A stretch of 8,856 nucleotides of DNA from an uncultured bacterium (GCA_903861055.1 CAIOSU010000361.1:1-8856), one strand, 5' to 3'. Positions 1 through 7,424 are shown, counted from the stretch's first letter. Numbers and translations are program-made. The notes: a model not told the origin generated them from the letters alone.

Positions 1-792
1 CTTTTGCGCGATACTTTGGCAACCTACCTATACAACGGGAATAAAAAAGTAGGCTATGCCGATGCAACCGATACCTCAATAACATTTAAATTCAGACCTC
101 AACAGTTAGATTTAGACAAAGCAAAACTGCTTACCACAACCAACCTTAAACTGCACTTGGTTGGCCAAATTGGGCGAAAAATAAACCCTAAGAAACAGTT
201 TACGGCCATTTATAATTTTTATGCTATGGCCATACCCAGTTCGCCAGGAAAGCTTACCATAACCAAAAATAGCACTGCCAAAAACACTGAAAAACAAACC
301 AAACGCACCCGCACCTTTTTGCTAAACGGTAGCAAAGGAAATTTGGTTGAGAAGCAGTGCGTGCCGAGCCATGAGGGATGGACAATAGTGCCAGAATCGG
401 TAGAGTTGGTGGTGGAAATATCGAAGGGACAAAAAAACCGTGACTGGAGTTTCCGGAAAACCAATTCAGGAGGTAAGGTTTGTTTTACAGCCGAAGTATT
501 TTTCAATAGCACGGGCACCAGCGGCAAGCTTGAGTACCACTTGAAATATGACATAGTACGCGAAAAAACCGAAGCAACAGCAAACACCAGCGAATTGGCC
601 TTGACTTGGGGCCAAATGCAACAACTGCATTTTGATTTTCCGATAACCGAGGTGCTGTTTACCGACTTTATGGGTACGCAAACGAAAATTGTGAACGGCA
701 ACTTCGATTCTTACTGGCTACAACTAAAACAAGAAGGTAACTCAATCGGCATCAAGACCACTGATTTATCGATGTTAAACAACCAACACTAA
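1..792 (+). CDS. Hypothetical protein, 5'-truncated by the window edge
   Basis: I do not recognise this protein. The reading frame is open from base 1. The first possible start is a TTG at 4, but no ATG or upstream stop marks a true beginning, so the gene most likely starts left of the window. About 263 residues are visible, ending at TAA 790-792. Alternating hydrophobic and polar residues with many Thr, Asn and Gly suggest a beta-rich fold. A strongly basic stretch (about residues 83-118 counted from the TTG) contains many Lys, Arg and Thr. There are two cysteines (about 119 and 160). No transmembrane helix is visible, and any signal peptide would lie outside the window. The stop is 15 bases before the sensor-kinase start on the same strand, so co-transcription is likely and a functional link is possible but unproven. 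Composition resembles the neighbours. I am confident it is coding; the function is unknown. Confidence 0.75.
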   Translation, partial: LLRDTLATYLYNGNKKVGYADATDTSITFKFRPQQLDLDKAKLLTTTNLKLHLVGQIGRKINPKKQFTAIYNFYAMAIPSSPGKLTITKNSTAKNTEKQTKRTRTFLLNGSKGNLVEKQCVPSHEGWTIVPESVELVVEISKGQKNRDWSFRKTNSGGKVCFTAEVFFNSTGTSGKLEYHLKYDIVREKTEATANTSELALTWGQMQQLHFDFPITEVLFTDFMGTQTKIVNGNFDSYWLQLKQEGNSIGIKTTDLSMLNNQH

Positions 793-807
793 TAACAACC
801 AAACTAC

Positions 808-3800
808 ATGATAAAATCAATAAAGCTATACGCACTGGTGCTTGCTTTGATATTGCCATGCATGGTTGCGCTTGGCCAAAACGACAAAGAAATAGCCTAC
901 CCCATAATGCGGGTGTATGCCGATAAAGAGTATAAGAGCAGCAAGCGCAACTATGCCATAGCCAGCGACAATAGAGGACTGATATACATAGGCAACGAGA
1001 ACGGCATACTGGAGTTTGATGGCACCCGCTGGCGCAACATTTCGGTGCCTGCCAGTGCGGTGGTGAGGGCATTGCAAGCCGATAAGAACGGTAGAATTTA
1101 TGTTGGTCTGGATGGTGGGTTTGGTAACCTTGCGCCCGACTCGGTTGGCCAATTGCGTTACCAATCGCTATCCGATAGTTTGGCAAGCGAAACCTTGGGC
1201 AGTTTCTTGAACGTATTTACAAGTGCTGATGCCATTTACTTTATTTCGTTGAATAGGGTGCTAATATATAAAAATGGAAAGCTCGACGAGCCCGTGCTGC
1301 CCAACTTATTGCTGCGCAACCCTGCTTTTTTTGTAAACGGAAAGCTTTACCTCACCTTGGCGGAAAAAGGGCTATCAACGTTAGATGGCAATAGTTTTAA
1401 AAAAGTGTTTGGCGAAGCCAGCAACGCTTTGATAAACGAAGGTATTATTGCGGTTTTGCCGTTGGAAGGCAATAAATTGCTAATCGCAAGAAAATTTGAT
1501 GGCCTAATGCTTTGGGATGGCAAAGAGCTGCGCCAGTTTACTACACAAGTAGACAATTACCTAAAAGAAAACCTTGTTTCGGGCGGATTAATATTGCCTG
1601 ACGGTAAAATTGGTATTAGCACACTGCGCGGTGGTTTAGTTATTCTTGAACCAAACGGCATGCTCTTTAAACTATTCAATAAAGAAAGTGGCCTGCCCGA
1701 TAATACCATTAATGCAGTGCACGTTGACCACCAGCAAGGACTTTGGTTAGCTACCGATAATGGCTTAGTGCGTGTATCCATATTTTCTCCTGTTTATCTA
1801 TTCTCCGATCGCTCAGGTCTGCAAGGCAACGTAAATAGCATAGTAAGGCATAACGGGGTACTATATGTATCAACCACCCAAGGCATTTATTACCTAAAAG
1901 ATGTGGGTAATGCGGAACTGACGAAAAGCTATTTCAAATACCACTCAACGTTTACTGACATACCAGGGTTTTACACTGAGTTTCACGACATGATATCGAA
2001 TCCACAAGGATTGTTGGTGGGTACTGCCGATGGTATATATAACCTCAAAAACAACGTACCGCAGCGCGTAATTAGGGCAAATACCAATTTCTTGGTATCA
2101 AATCCTTTCGACCCGACTGTAATTTTTGCAGGCCTAAACGACAGCCTCATAGCATTGAAATACAACAATGGCAATTGGGGCTATCACCCAAGCTTTCAAT
2201 CAATTGCAGGTAACTTTACCTCACTGGTAATTGAGAAAGATGGTATTTGGGCCGCAACACAAAGCAATGGTGTAATGCACATGTTGCTGAGCAGCACAAA
2301 TTTATCGACCAAACAAGTTGACTATTATACCACCGCTAATGGCTTGCCCAGTAATGGCGACAATAAGCTGTTTTTGATGGATGGGAAACTCTTAGTATCG
2401 GGCACTAAAGGAGTGTACCAATTTGATAACGGGCAAGGAACATTTTACCAATCGGCGGTTTTTGGAAGCGAGTTTAAGAACAAAGGAAAACGCTTAATAG
2501 CAATGCTTGCCTTAACAGACTCGGCATACTTTATCATTACCAACATGGATAAGGGAATAGCCAAAACGAGCAGTAATGGCAATTATGAGATAAGTACAAG
2601 AGCCTTTAACAACCTAGCCGACCGATCATACAACACTATTTTCAGAGACAAGGATGGGCAAATTTGGTTGGGTGGCAACCAAGGATTAATGCGCATAGCC
2701 AGCGACAATATGGCTGAAGGCGATAAAGATTTCCAATGCTTGATAAGGCATGTGCAGCTAGGCGAGGGTACCATTTTGTTTGATGGTGCTTATTTTGATG
2801 AAAAAGGGTATCCGTCAATAAAGCAACCTATGGCAATGATACCAAGGCTTCCTTTCAAGAACAATGCCCTGCGTTTCGATTTTGGGGCTACAAGCTACGA
2901 GTTCCCAGAATTTACAGAGTTTCAATACCAGCTCGTAGGTTTCGACAACGACTGGTCGGAATGGACGAGCGACACACGAAAAGATTATACTAACTTACCC
3001 GAAGGGCAGTATACCTTCAAAGTGCGCGCCCGAAATGCTTTTGATTACATTAGCTTCGAGAATGAATACAGCTTTAACATTTCGCCTCCTTGGTTTCGCA
3101 CTTGGTGGGCCTATTTAGGCGGCTTGGTAATAACAAGTGCGCTTATCTACTTGATTATTTCCATGCGCTCGAGGCAACTACGTGTTGAAAAGCGAAAATT
3201 AGAGGATTTGGTAAACGAACGCACCGCCGAATTGAAGCAATCGCAAGACATGTTGGTGGAGCAACAAAAACTGGCGTCGCTTGGCCAACTTACTGCAGGC
3301 ATAGCTCATGAAATTAAAAACCCGCTGAATTTCGTGAACAATTTTGCAGAGCTATCCGAAGAGCTGGTTGATGAGTTGGAAGAGGAAATAGTGAAACAAA
3401 AAATAGAATCGGCTGACTTAGAGAATATACAAGACTTGCTGGGCGACCTACGCCATAACGTGCAAAAGATAAACGAACACGGCAAACGTGCCGATGGTAT
3501 TGTTAAGGGTATGCTAATGCACTCAAGAAACCAAAGCGGCGAAAAAGAGAGCGTGAACCTAAACAAGATGGTGGAAGAAAACGTGAACCTAGCCTACCAT
3601 GGTTTAAGAAGCAAACAGCAGAGCCTAACGGTGCAATTTGATAAGCACTACGACGAAAACCTGCCGATGGTATCGTTGGTTACGCAAGATTTATCGAGGG
3701 TGATATTGAACATAGCCAACAACGCCATTTATGCAGCCTATAAGAAAAAACAGCAGGCCAGCGATGTTTTTGTGCCCAAAGTAACCATCACAACAAAAGT

Positions 3801-4029
3801 AGAAGGCAAGTTTGCCATCGTAAGCATTCGGGACAACGGAACAGGCATTTCGAAAGAAAACCTATCGAAAATTTTCAACCCATTTTTCACCACCAAACCT
3901 ACTGGCGAAGGCACTGGTCTGGGTTTATCAATCAGTTACGACATTGTAGTTAAGGGGCACAATGGAAAACTGAACGCCAACAGCGAAGAGGGTAATTTTA
4001 CCGAGTTTTTAATAAGCCTGCCGTTGTAG
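808..4029 (+). CDS. Membrane sensor histidine kinase with periplasmic beta-propeller and Y_Y_Y domain
   Basis: This is an inner-membrane sensor kinase of 1073 residues. The N-terminus has a signal peptide (KSIKLYALVLALILP, cleavage probably after about residue 23). Residues about 45-680 carry propeller-blade motifs of the two-component-regulator type, for example near 50-72, 302-324, 342-364, 395-415, 472-493 and 609-630 (pattern D-G-x-[IL]-W-[LV]-[GA]-x-x-x-G). A Y_Y_Y domain follows (about 690-757, with YQLVGFDNDWSEW and LPEGQYTFKVRARN), then one transmembrane helix (about 766-787) and a cytoplasmic coiled coil. The HisKA phospho-acceptor is H834 in AHEIKNPLNF. The ATPase domain has an N-box (N968, N971, N972), a G1 box DNGTG (1009-1013), an FF motif (NPFFTTKP) and a G2 box GEGTGLGLS from 1033. 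All key residues are present. Unlike classical hybrid two-component systems of this phylum, it ends after the ATPase domain with no receiver or AraC-type HTH. The ATG at 808 is chosen because it places the signal peptide at the N-terminus. The ligand is unknown. Confidence 0.95.
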   Translation: MIKSIKLYALVLALILPCMVALGQNDKEIAYPIMRVYADKEYKSSKRNYAIASDNRGLIYIGNENGILEFDGTRWRNISVPASAVVRALQADKNGRIYVGLDGGFGNLAPDSVGQLRYQSLSDSLASETLGSFLNVFTSADAIYFISLNRVLIYKNGKLDEPVLPNLLLRNPAFFVNGKLYLTLAEKGLSTLDGNSFKKVFGEASNALINEGIIAVLPLEGNKLLIARKFDGLMLWDGKELRQFTTQVDNYLKENLVSGGLILPDGKIGISTLRGGLVILEPNGMLFKLFNKESGLPDNTINAVHVDHQQGLWLATDNGLVRVSIFSPVYLFSDRSGLQGNVNSIVRHNGVLYVSTTQGIYYLKDVGNAELTKSYFKYHSTFTDIPGFYTEFHDMISNPQGLLVGTADGIYNLKNNVPQRVIRANTNFLVSNPFDPTVIFAGLNDSLIALKYNNGNWGYHPSFQSIAGNFTSLVIEKDGIWAATQSNGVMHMLLSSTNLSTKQVDYYTTANGLPSNGDNKLFLMDGKLLVSGTKGVYQFDNGQGTFYQSAVFGSEFKNKGKRLIAMLALTDSAYFIITNMDKGIAKTSSNGNYEISTRAFNNLADRSYNTIFRDKDGQIWLGGNQGLMRIASDNMAEGDKDFQCLIRHVQLGEGTILFDGAYFDEKGYPSIKQPMAMIPRLPFKNNALRFDFGATSYEFPEFTEFQYQLVGFDNDWSEWTSDTRKDYTNLPEGQYTFKVRARNAFDYISFENEYSFNISPPWFRTWWAYLGGLVITSALIYLIISMRSRQLRVEKRKLEDLVNERTAELKQSQDMLVEQQKLASLGQLTAGIAHEIKNPLNFVNNFAELSEELVDELEEEIVKQKIESADLENIQDLLGDLRHNVQKINEHGKRADGIVKGMLMHSRNQSGEKESVNLNKMVEENVNLAYHGLRSKQQSLTVQFDKHYDENLPMVSLVTQDLSRVILNIANNAIYAAYKKKQQASDVFVPKVTITTKVEGKFAIVSIRDNGTGISKENLSKIFNPFFTTKPTGEGTGLGLSISYDIVVKGHNGKLNANSEEGNFTEFLISLPL

Positions 4030-4039
4030 ATAAAAGTGG

Positions 4040-4058
4040 TGGTTTGGGTAGCAAACCA
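4040..4058 (+). promoter_or_regulatory. Small intergenic hairpin between sensor kinase and receiver gene
   Basis: A perfect 7-bp inverted repeat, TGGTTTG (4040-4046) and CAAACCA (4052-4058), encloses a 5-base loop (GGTAG). It lies in the 69-base gap between the kinase stop and the receiver start, the largest gap in the signalling cluster. No T-run follows, so it is not a typical intrinsic terminator. It could act as an mRNA processing or stability element, a weak attenuator, or be chance. The structure is seen in the sequence; any role is inference. Confidence 0.35.
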
Positions 4059-4098
4059 ATAGGATTGAATTGACACAAACATCAAAACAAACAACAGG

Positions 4099-4473
4099 AT
4101 GAAAATACTGGTAGTAGATGACGAAAGAGACGTAGAGGCATTATTTCGCCAACGTTTCCGCAAAGAGTTAAAGGCTGGAGAACTGGATTTTAAATTCGTT
4201 TTCTCAGCAGAAGAGGCTTTGGAATATTTGCGCCAGTTGAGTCCATTTGATTTGGTGCTTGTATTGTCAGACATTAACATGCCTGGCATGACTGGTCTTG
4301 AACTGCTCAAAATCGTTAAAAACCAATTCCCGCACCTTCAGGTATTCATGATTTCGGCTTACGGCGACGACGACAACCACAGCACCGCTAAAAACTACGG
4401 CGCCGACGACTTTGTGACCAAGCCTGTTGATTTTACTAACCTAAGGGACAAAATCCTTGCTCTCCGAAAATGA
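4099..4473 (+). CDS. Stand-alone receiver-domain response regulator
   Basis: This is a single-domain, cytoplasmic CheY-like receiver of 124 residues with no output domain. The acidic pair is D7-D8 (ILVVDDE), the phospho-acceptor is D58 (LSDINMPGMTG), the switch Ser is S86 (MISAYG) and the conserved Lys is K108 (VTKPVDF), so all catalytic positions are intact. The segment after beta-1, FRQRFRKELKAGELDF, is somewhat longer than in CheY and closely matches the N-terminal receiver of the next gene, suggesting tandem duplication. The stop overlaps the next start (ATGA at 4470-4473), which predicts translational coupling. It is probably phosphorylated by the upstream propeller kinase and acts as a diffusible phosphate carrier or protein-binding switch; both points are inferred from position. 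The leader has no clear Shine-Dalgarno at normal spacing. Confidence 0.93.
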   Translation: MKILVVDDERDVEALFRQRFRKELKAGELDFKFVFSAEEALEYLRQLSPFDLVLVLSDINMPGMTGLELLKIVKNQFPHLQVFMISAYGDDDNHSTAKNYGADDFVTKPVDFTNLRDKILALRK

Positions 4474-6497
4474 TTACAGCCATACCAAAAATACTGCTGG
4501 TAGACGACGAACCAGATGCCGAAGACCTGTTCAGACAGCGTTTCAGACGGAGGATTAAACAAGGTGAACTGGAGTTTTTTTATGCCGCCAATGGTTTGGT
4601 AGCGTTGGAGGTGCTACGCAACAACCCTGAAATTGACGCAGTGATTACCGACATTAACATGCCCGAGATGGACGGCCTTACCTTGCTGCGCAAGGTAAAA
4701 GAGCAAAACTTGCCGGCGCGTATCATTGTAATGTCGGCCTATGGCGATATGGGCAATATACGGGCTGCCATGAACAGCGGAGCCTTCGACTTTATTACCA
4801 AGCCCGTTGATTTTAATGACCTTGACCTTACCCTAAACAAAACCTTGGAAGAGGTAAAGTTGATAAAAGAAGGCATGTCGGCAAAAACCCAACTCGTAGG
4901 TGCCGAGGAGGCACGCGAAAGAGCGGAGCAGAGCCGAAAATTCAAAGAGCAGTTTTTGGCCAATATGAGCCACGAAATACGCACTCCTATGAACGCCGTG
5001 GTAGGCATGACCAACCTATTGCTCAAAACCGAGCCAACGGCCCTGCAAATGAAATACCTGAAAGCTATCAAACAATCGGCCGATAACCTAATAGTCATTA
5101 TCAACGATATTTTGGACATCAGTAAAATTGAAGCGGGCAGGTTAGAATTTGAATCCGTTGATTTCTCCCTCGCCGAGACCATTGACGGGGTGGCCAACAC
5201 GGTTATGTTCAAATTAGATGAAAAAGGCCTTTACCTAAAAATAAACATAGCGGAAGGCATACCGCCAGTGCTGGTTGGCGACTCAGTTCGCCTAAACCAG
5301 ATTTTGCTGAACTTGGCCAGCAATGCGGTTAAGTTTACCGAAAGCGGCGGCATTACGATAAATGTAACTCAAGGAGCAACCCAAAACGGCAAAATAAATA
5401 TCAAATTCAGCGTAGTGGATACTGGAATAGGTATACCAGAAGACCGGTTAGATGCCATATTTGAAAGCTTTTCGCAAGCAGATAGCACCACCACCCGTAA
5501 ATTTGGTGGCACAGGGCTAGGCCTTACCATTTGCAAGCAATTGGTTGAACTGCAAGGTGGGCAAATTGGTGTAAGCAGTATTGTAGGGCAAGGCACTACC
5601 TTTTACTTTGACCTCGATTTTGCCCCTGGCAGCGCCCAAAGTGCAAATGCAGAGCACCAAAAGCATGAACGGTTTTCGGGAAAAGGACTGAGAATTTTGT
5701 TGGCCGAAGATAACGCCTTCAACCAAATAGTAGCACAAGACACCCTAGAGGGTATGTTTGAGGGCATCGTGATTGATATTGTGGAGAATGGAAAACTAGC
5801 TGTAGAACGGGTAGCAAAAGAACACTACGACCTAGTACTTATGGATCTGAACATGCCGATTTTGAACGGCTTGGATGCTACTCGGGCCATCAGGAAGCTT
5901 GATTCGGACAAGAAAAACACCTTGGTGATGGCCATGACCGCCAGCGCTACACAAGAGGCCATACAAGAATGCATAAATTCAGGTATGAACGACTATATCT
6001 CAAAACCATTCGTACCCGAAGAGTTAGAAGAGAAAATCACTGCTCTTTTGATTTCGGCAACCAATAAAAGTAAGCCCGAAGCCGCGCTAAAATCAGCCGA
6101 ACCTAAAGACTTGCACATATTGGTAGTTGATGATAACGATTTTAACCAAATGGTAGCACAAGACACTTTGAGCACCCTTTTCCCTAGTGCCAAAATTGAT
6201 GAAGCACTAAATGGCAAAATTGCTTGCGAAAAGATAGCCAAGGGCAATTATAGTTTAGTGCTTATGGACATTAATATGCCTGTAATGGGTGGACATGAGG
6301 CAACCCAATTTATACGCAACCAAATACCTTCGCCCAAAAACAACATACCTATAATGGCCATGACCGCCAATGTAGAGAAATTTGAAGTTGATAAATGTTT
6401 AGAATCAGGCATGAATGATTATATTAGCAAGCCTTTTGACCCTGATGTGTTGAAGGAAAAAATCCATAGACTGACGAATGCCATACAGCCTGCTTAA
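4470..6497 (+). CDS. Soluble hybrid histidine kinase, REC-HisKA-HATPase-REC-REC
   Basis: This is a 675-residue cytoplasmic hybrid kinase with no signal peptide or membrane helix. Domain order: REC1 (about 5-125; D12-D13, phospho-acceptor D61, S89, K111); a charged helical linker (about 126-160); HisKA with H168 in MSHEIRTPMNAV; an HATPase domain (about 265-385; N281 and N285 of the N-box, G1 DTGIGI from 317, FESFSQAD, G2 GGTGLGL from 346); REC2 (about 406-527; E413-D414, D459, T490, K512); a short Lys/Ala/Glu-rich linker; and REC3 (about 547-670; D554-D555, D600, T632, K654). All three receivers and the kinase look catalytically complete. An N-terminal receiver in place of a sensor domain suggests that input arrives by phosphorylation, plausibly from the propeller kinase. 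The C-terminal receivers would pass phosphate to the Hpt encoded 9 bases downstream. The start overlaps the preceding stop. Confidence 0.95.
   Translation: MITAIPKILLVDDEPDAEDLFRQRFRRRIKQGELEFFYAANGLVALEVLRNNPEIDAVITDINMPEMDGLTLLRKVKEQNLPARIIVMSAYGDMGNIRAAMNSGAFDFITKPVDFNDLDLTLNKTLEEVKLIKEGMSAKTQLVGAEEARERAEQSRKFKEQFLANMSHEIRTPMNAVVGMTNLLLKTEPTALQMKYLKAIKQSADNLIVIINDILDISKIEAGRLEFESVDFSLAETIDGVANTVMFKLDEKGLYLKINIAEGIPPVLVGDSVRLNQILLNLASNAVKFTESGGITINVTQGATQNGKINIKFSVVDTGIGIPEDRLDAIFESFSQADSTTTRKFGGTGLGLTICKQLVELQGGQIGVSSIVGQGTTFYFDLDFAPGSAQSANAEHQKHERFSGKGLRILLAEDNAFNQIVAQDTLEGMFEGIVIDIVENGKLAVERVAKEHYDLVLMDLNMPILNGLDATRAIRKLDSDKKNTLVMAMTASATQEAIQECINSGMNDYISKPFVPEELEEKITALLISATNKSKPEAALKSAEPKDLHILVVDDNDFNQMVAQDTLSTLFPSAKIDEALNGKIACEKIAKGNYSLVLMDINMPVMGGHEATQFIRNQIPSPKNNIPIMAMTANVEKFEVDKCLESGMNDYISKPFDPDVLKEKIHRLTNAIQPA
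5721..5743 (+). repeat. Internal direct repeat, copy in REC2
   Basis: This 23-base stretch at the start of REC2 matches 6144-6166 in REC3 at 22 of 23 positions and in the same codon phase. Both encode Asn-Gln-[Ile/Met]-Val-Ala-Gln-Asp-Thr. It marks the duplicated origin of the two C-terminal receivers. The rest of the two domains is clearly more diverged. Confidence 0.7.
6144..6166 (+). repeat. Internal direct repeat, copy in REC3
   Basis: This is the partner of 5721-5743. The single difference is A versus G, changing Ile to Met in the encoded peptide. The identical synonymous codon choices suggest recent duplication or local gene conversion rather than only protein-level conservation. Confidence 0.7.
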
Positions 6498-6506
6498 AAC
6501 CAAATT

Positions 6507-6857
6507 ATGAGCGACAAGGTTACAGATTTAACTTTCTTGGGCAGTTTTACCGGAAACGATACCCAAAAAATAAAACGTTATGTGCAAATGTTTCTTGACC
6601 GTGCACCAGAGCAGGTGGAAGAAATTCGCACTTGCTTGGGCACTGGCGACTATAACCAACTTAAAGGAGCTGCACACTCACTCAAACCGCAGCTTACTTA
6701 TATGGGCATAAAGAGCCTAGAGCAAGATATTAGGGCTATTGAAGAGCACAGCAGCTCTGGTGCTAACCTAGATGCTTTGCCGCCTTTGGTAGAAAAATTA
6801 GAAGTTACTATGAAACAGGCTTTTGCCGAGCTTCAAGACTATGTAAACGCACACTAA
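6507..6857 (+). CDS. Hpt (histidine phosphotransfer) domain protein
   Basis: This is a 116-residue, all-helical, cytoplasmic phosphotransfer protein. The phosphorylatable histidine is H57 in AAHSLKPQLTYMG, which fits the Hpt pattern H-x-L-K followed by a Gly about nine residues later. In place of the common Lys-Gly-Ser after the histidine helix turn it has Lys-Pro-Gln, a variant I recall from other Bacteroidota Hpt proteins. The preceding helix (YVQMFLDRAPEQVEEI) and the trailing helices (KSLEQDIRAIEE, LEVTMKQAFAEL) match the four-helix bundle. It has no kinase or receiver domain. It lies 9 bases after the hybrid kinase and 35 bases before the membrane-anchored receiver. It is therefore the likely shuttle from REC2/REC3 of the hybrid kinase to a terminal receiver. 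The specificity is inferred from gene order. Confidence 0.92.
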   Translation: MSDKVTDLTFLGSFTGNDTQKIKRYVQMFLDRAPEQVEEIRTCLGTGDYNQLKGAAHSLKPQLTYMGIKSLEQDIRAIEEHSSSGANLDALPPLVEKLEVTMKQAFAELQDYVNAH

Positions 6858-6892
6858 AACTAAATATTAAACCAAACCATAACAACCGAGCC

Positions 6893-7414
6893 ATGGCCAA
6901 TTCTGATTTACGCAAAGTATTTTTGGTGGATGACGATCCGATGCACCTACAAATGCTCAAAGACCACCTTTCGAGCAAGCTTAAAGTTGATATTACTACT
7001 TTCTCAACGGGCGAAGACTGCTTGGCAAACCTTGACAAAAACCCAGATGTAATTGTGCTTGACTACTACCTGGACAGTGTAGAAAAAAGTGCTGCCAATG
7101 GCATCGAGATTCTTAAAAAAATAAAAGCGCGCAACGCCGATACCGAAGTAGTGATGCTATCGGGCCAAGAGAAAATTGAAATCGCGGTAGAAACCATGGC
7201 CAGCGGGGCGTTTGACTACGTAATTAAAAACGAAAGCTCGTTTTTGCGCACTGAGAACAAGCTAGTAAATGTTTTTAAGCACAAAAAGCTTGAAGACAAC
7301 GTGAAGCTTTACAAAAAAGGCTTGCTAGTTATGGGCGTAGTAGTAGTGTTGGTTGTTATTACTTCAATAATATTGGTATCAACCGGTATTGCTACTGAAA
7401 ACCCAGGCTGGTAA
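6893..7414 (+). CDS. Receiver-domain response regulator with C-terminal transmembrane anchor
   Basis: This 173-residue protein has a receiver domain (about 7-125) with acidic residues D13-D15 (FLVDDDP), phospho-acceptor D57 (VIVLDYYLD), S90 in MLSGQ and K112 (YVIKNESSF). It has no DNA-binding or enzymatic domain. After an amphipathic, Lys-rich helix (about 126-142) comes one strongly hydrophobic segment (about 143-164, many Val/Ile/Leu), then a short polar tail ending PGW. This predicts a tail-anchored protein with the receiver in the cytoplasm at the inner membrane. The D57 loop (about 58-69) is longer than in CheY. It is the last gene of the signalling cluster and a candidate terminal acceptor from the Hpt. 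Its action is probably through protein contacts at the membrane, which is inference. The ATG at 6893 fits the receiver start; no Shine-Dalgarno is visible. Confidence 0.92.
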   Translation: MANSDLRKVFLVDDDPMHLQMLKDHLSSKLKVDITTFSTGEDCLANLDKNPDVIVLDYYLDSVEKSAANGIEILKKIKARNADTEVVMLSGQEKIEIAVETMASGAFDYVIKNESSFLRTENKLVNVFKHKKLEDNVKLYKKGLLVMGVVVVLVVITSIILVSTGIATENPGW

Positions 7415-7424
7415 GCGTTAGCCT
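7405..7424. terminator. Weak inverted repeat spanning both convergent stop codons
   Basis: AGGCT (7405-7409) pairs with AGCCT (7420-7424) across a 10-base loop containing both stop codons. Read on the minus strand, the repeat is followed by GGGTTTT, so it could help end the convergent gene's transcript. The stem is only 5 bp, so this is a tentative call. Confidence 0.25.

Noticed and set aside
4..6. TTG as the true start of the first gene
   Set aside because: It is the second codon of a frame already open at base 1, with no stop or intergenic sequence before it. Truncation by the window edge is more likely.
219..701. 160-codon minus-strand frame opposite the first gene
   Set aside because: It is fully antisense to a better-supported frame, shows no recognisable motif and has a Ser/Cys/Phe-rich composition typical of shadow frames.
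856..864. Lipobox at the sensor-kinase N-terminus (Cys18)
   Set aside because: The residue before the Cys is Pro, which does not fit a lipobox. A normal signal-peptide cleavage after about residue 23 fits better.
752..1186. 144-codon minus-strand frame rich in Cys and His
   Set aside because: It lies opposite the junction of the first gene and the sensor-kinase signal peptide and propeller. The Cys/His content comes from reverse-complement codons, and there is no ordered metal-binding motif.
4060..4067. TAGGATTG as a Bacteroidota -7 promoter element (consensus TAnnTTTG)
   Set aside because: It has one mismatch, and the nearest upstream TTG is only about 13 bases away, too close for the expected -33 element.
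3936..4310. 124-codon minus-strand frame spanning the kinase-receiver gap
   Set aside because: It is Ser-rich shadow sequence antisense to the kinase ATPase domain and to the receiver. Both plus-strand genes have full motif support.
7414..7418. Overlap of the two convergent coding ends
   Set aside because: The stops are at 7412-7414 and 7420-7418, leaving a 3-base gap. The coding sequences do not overlap; only the transcripts are expected to.
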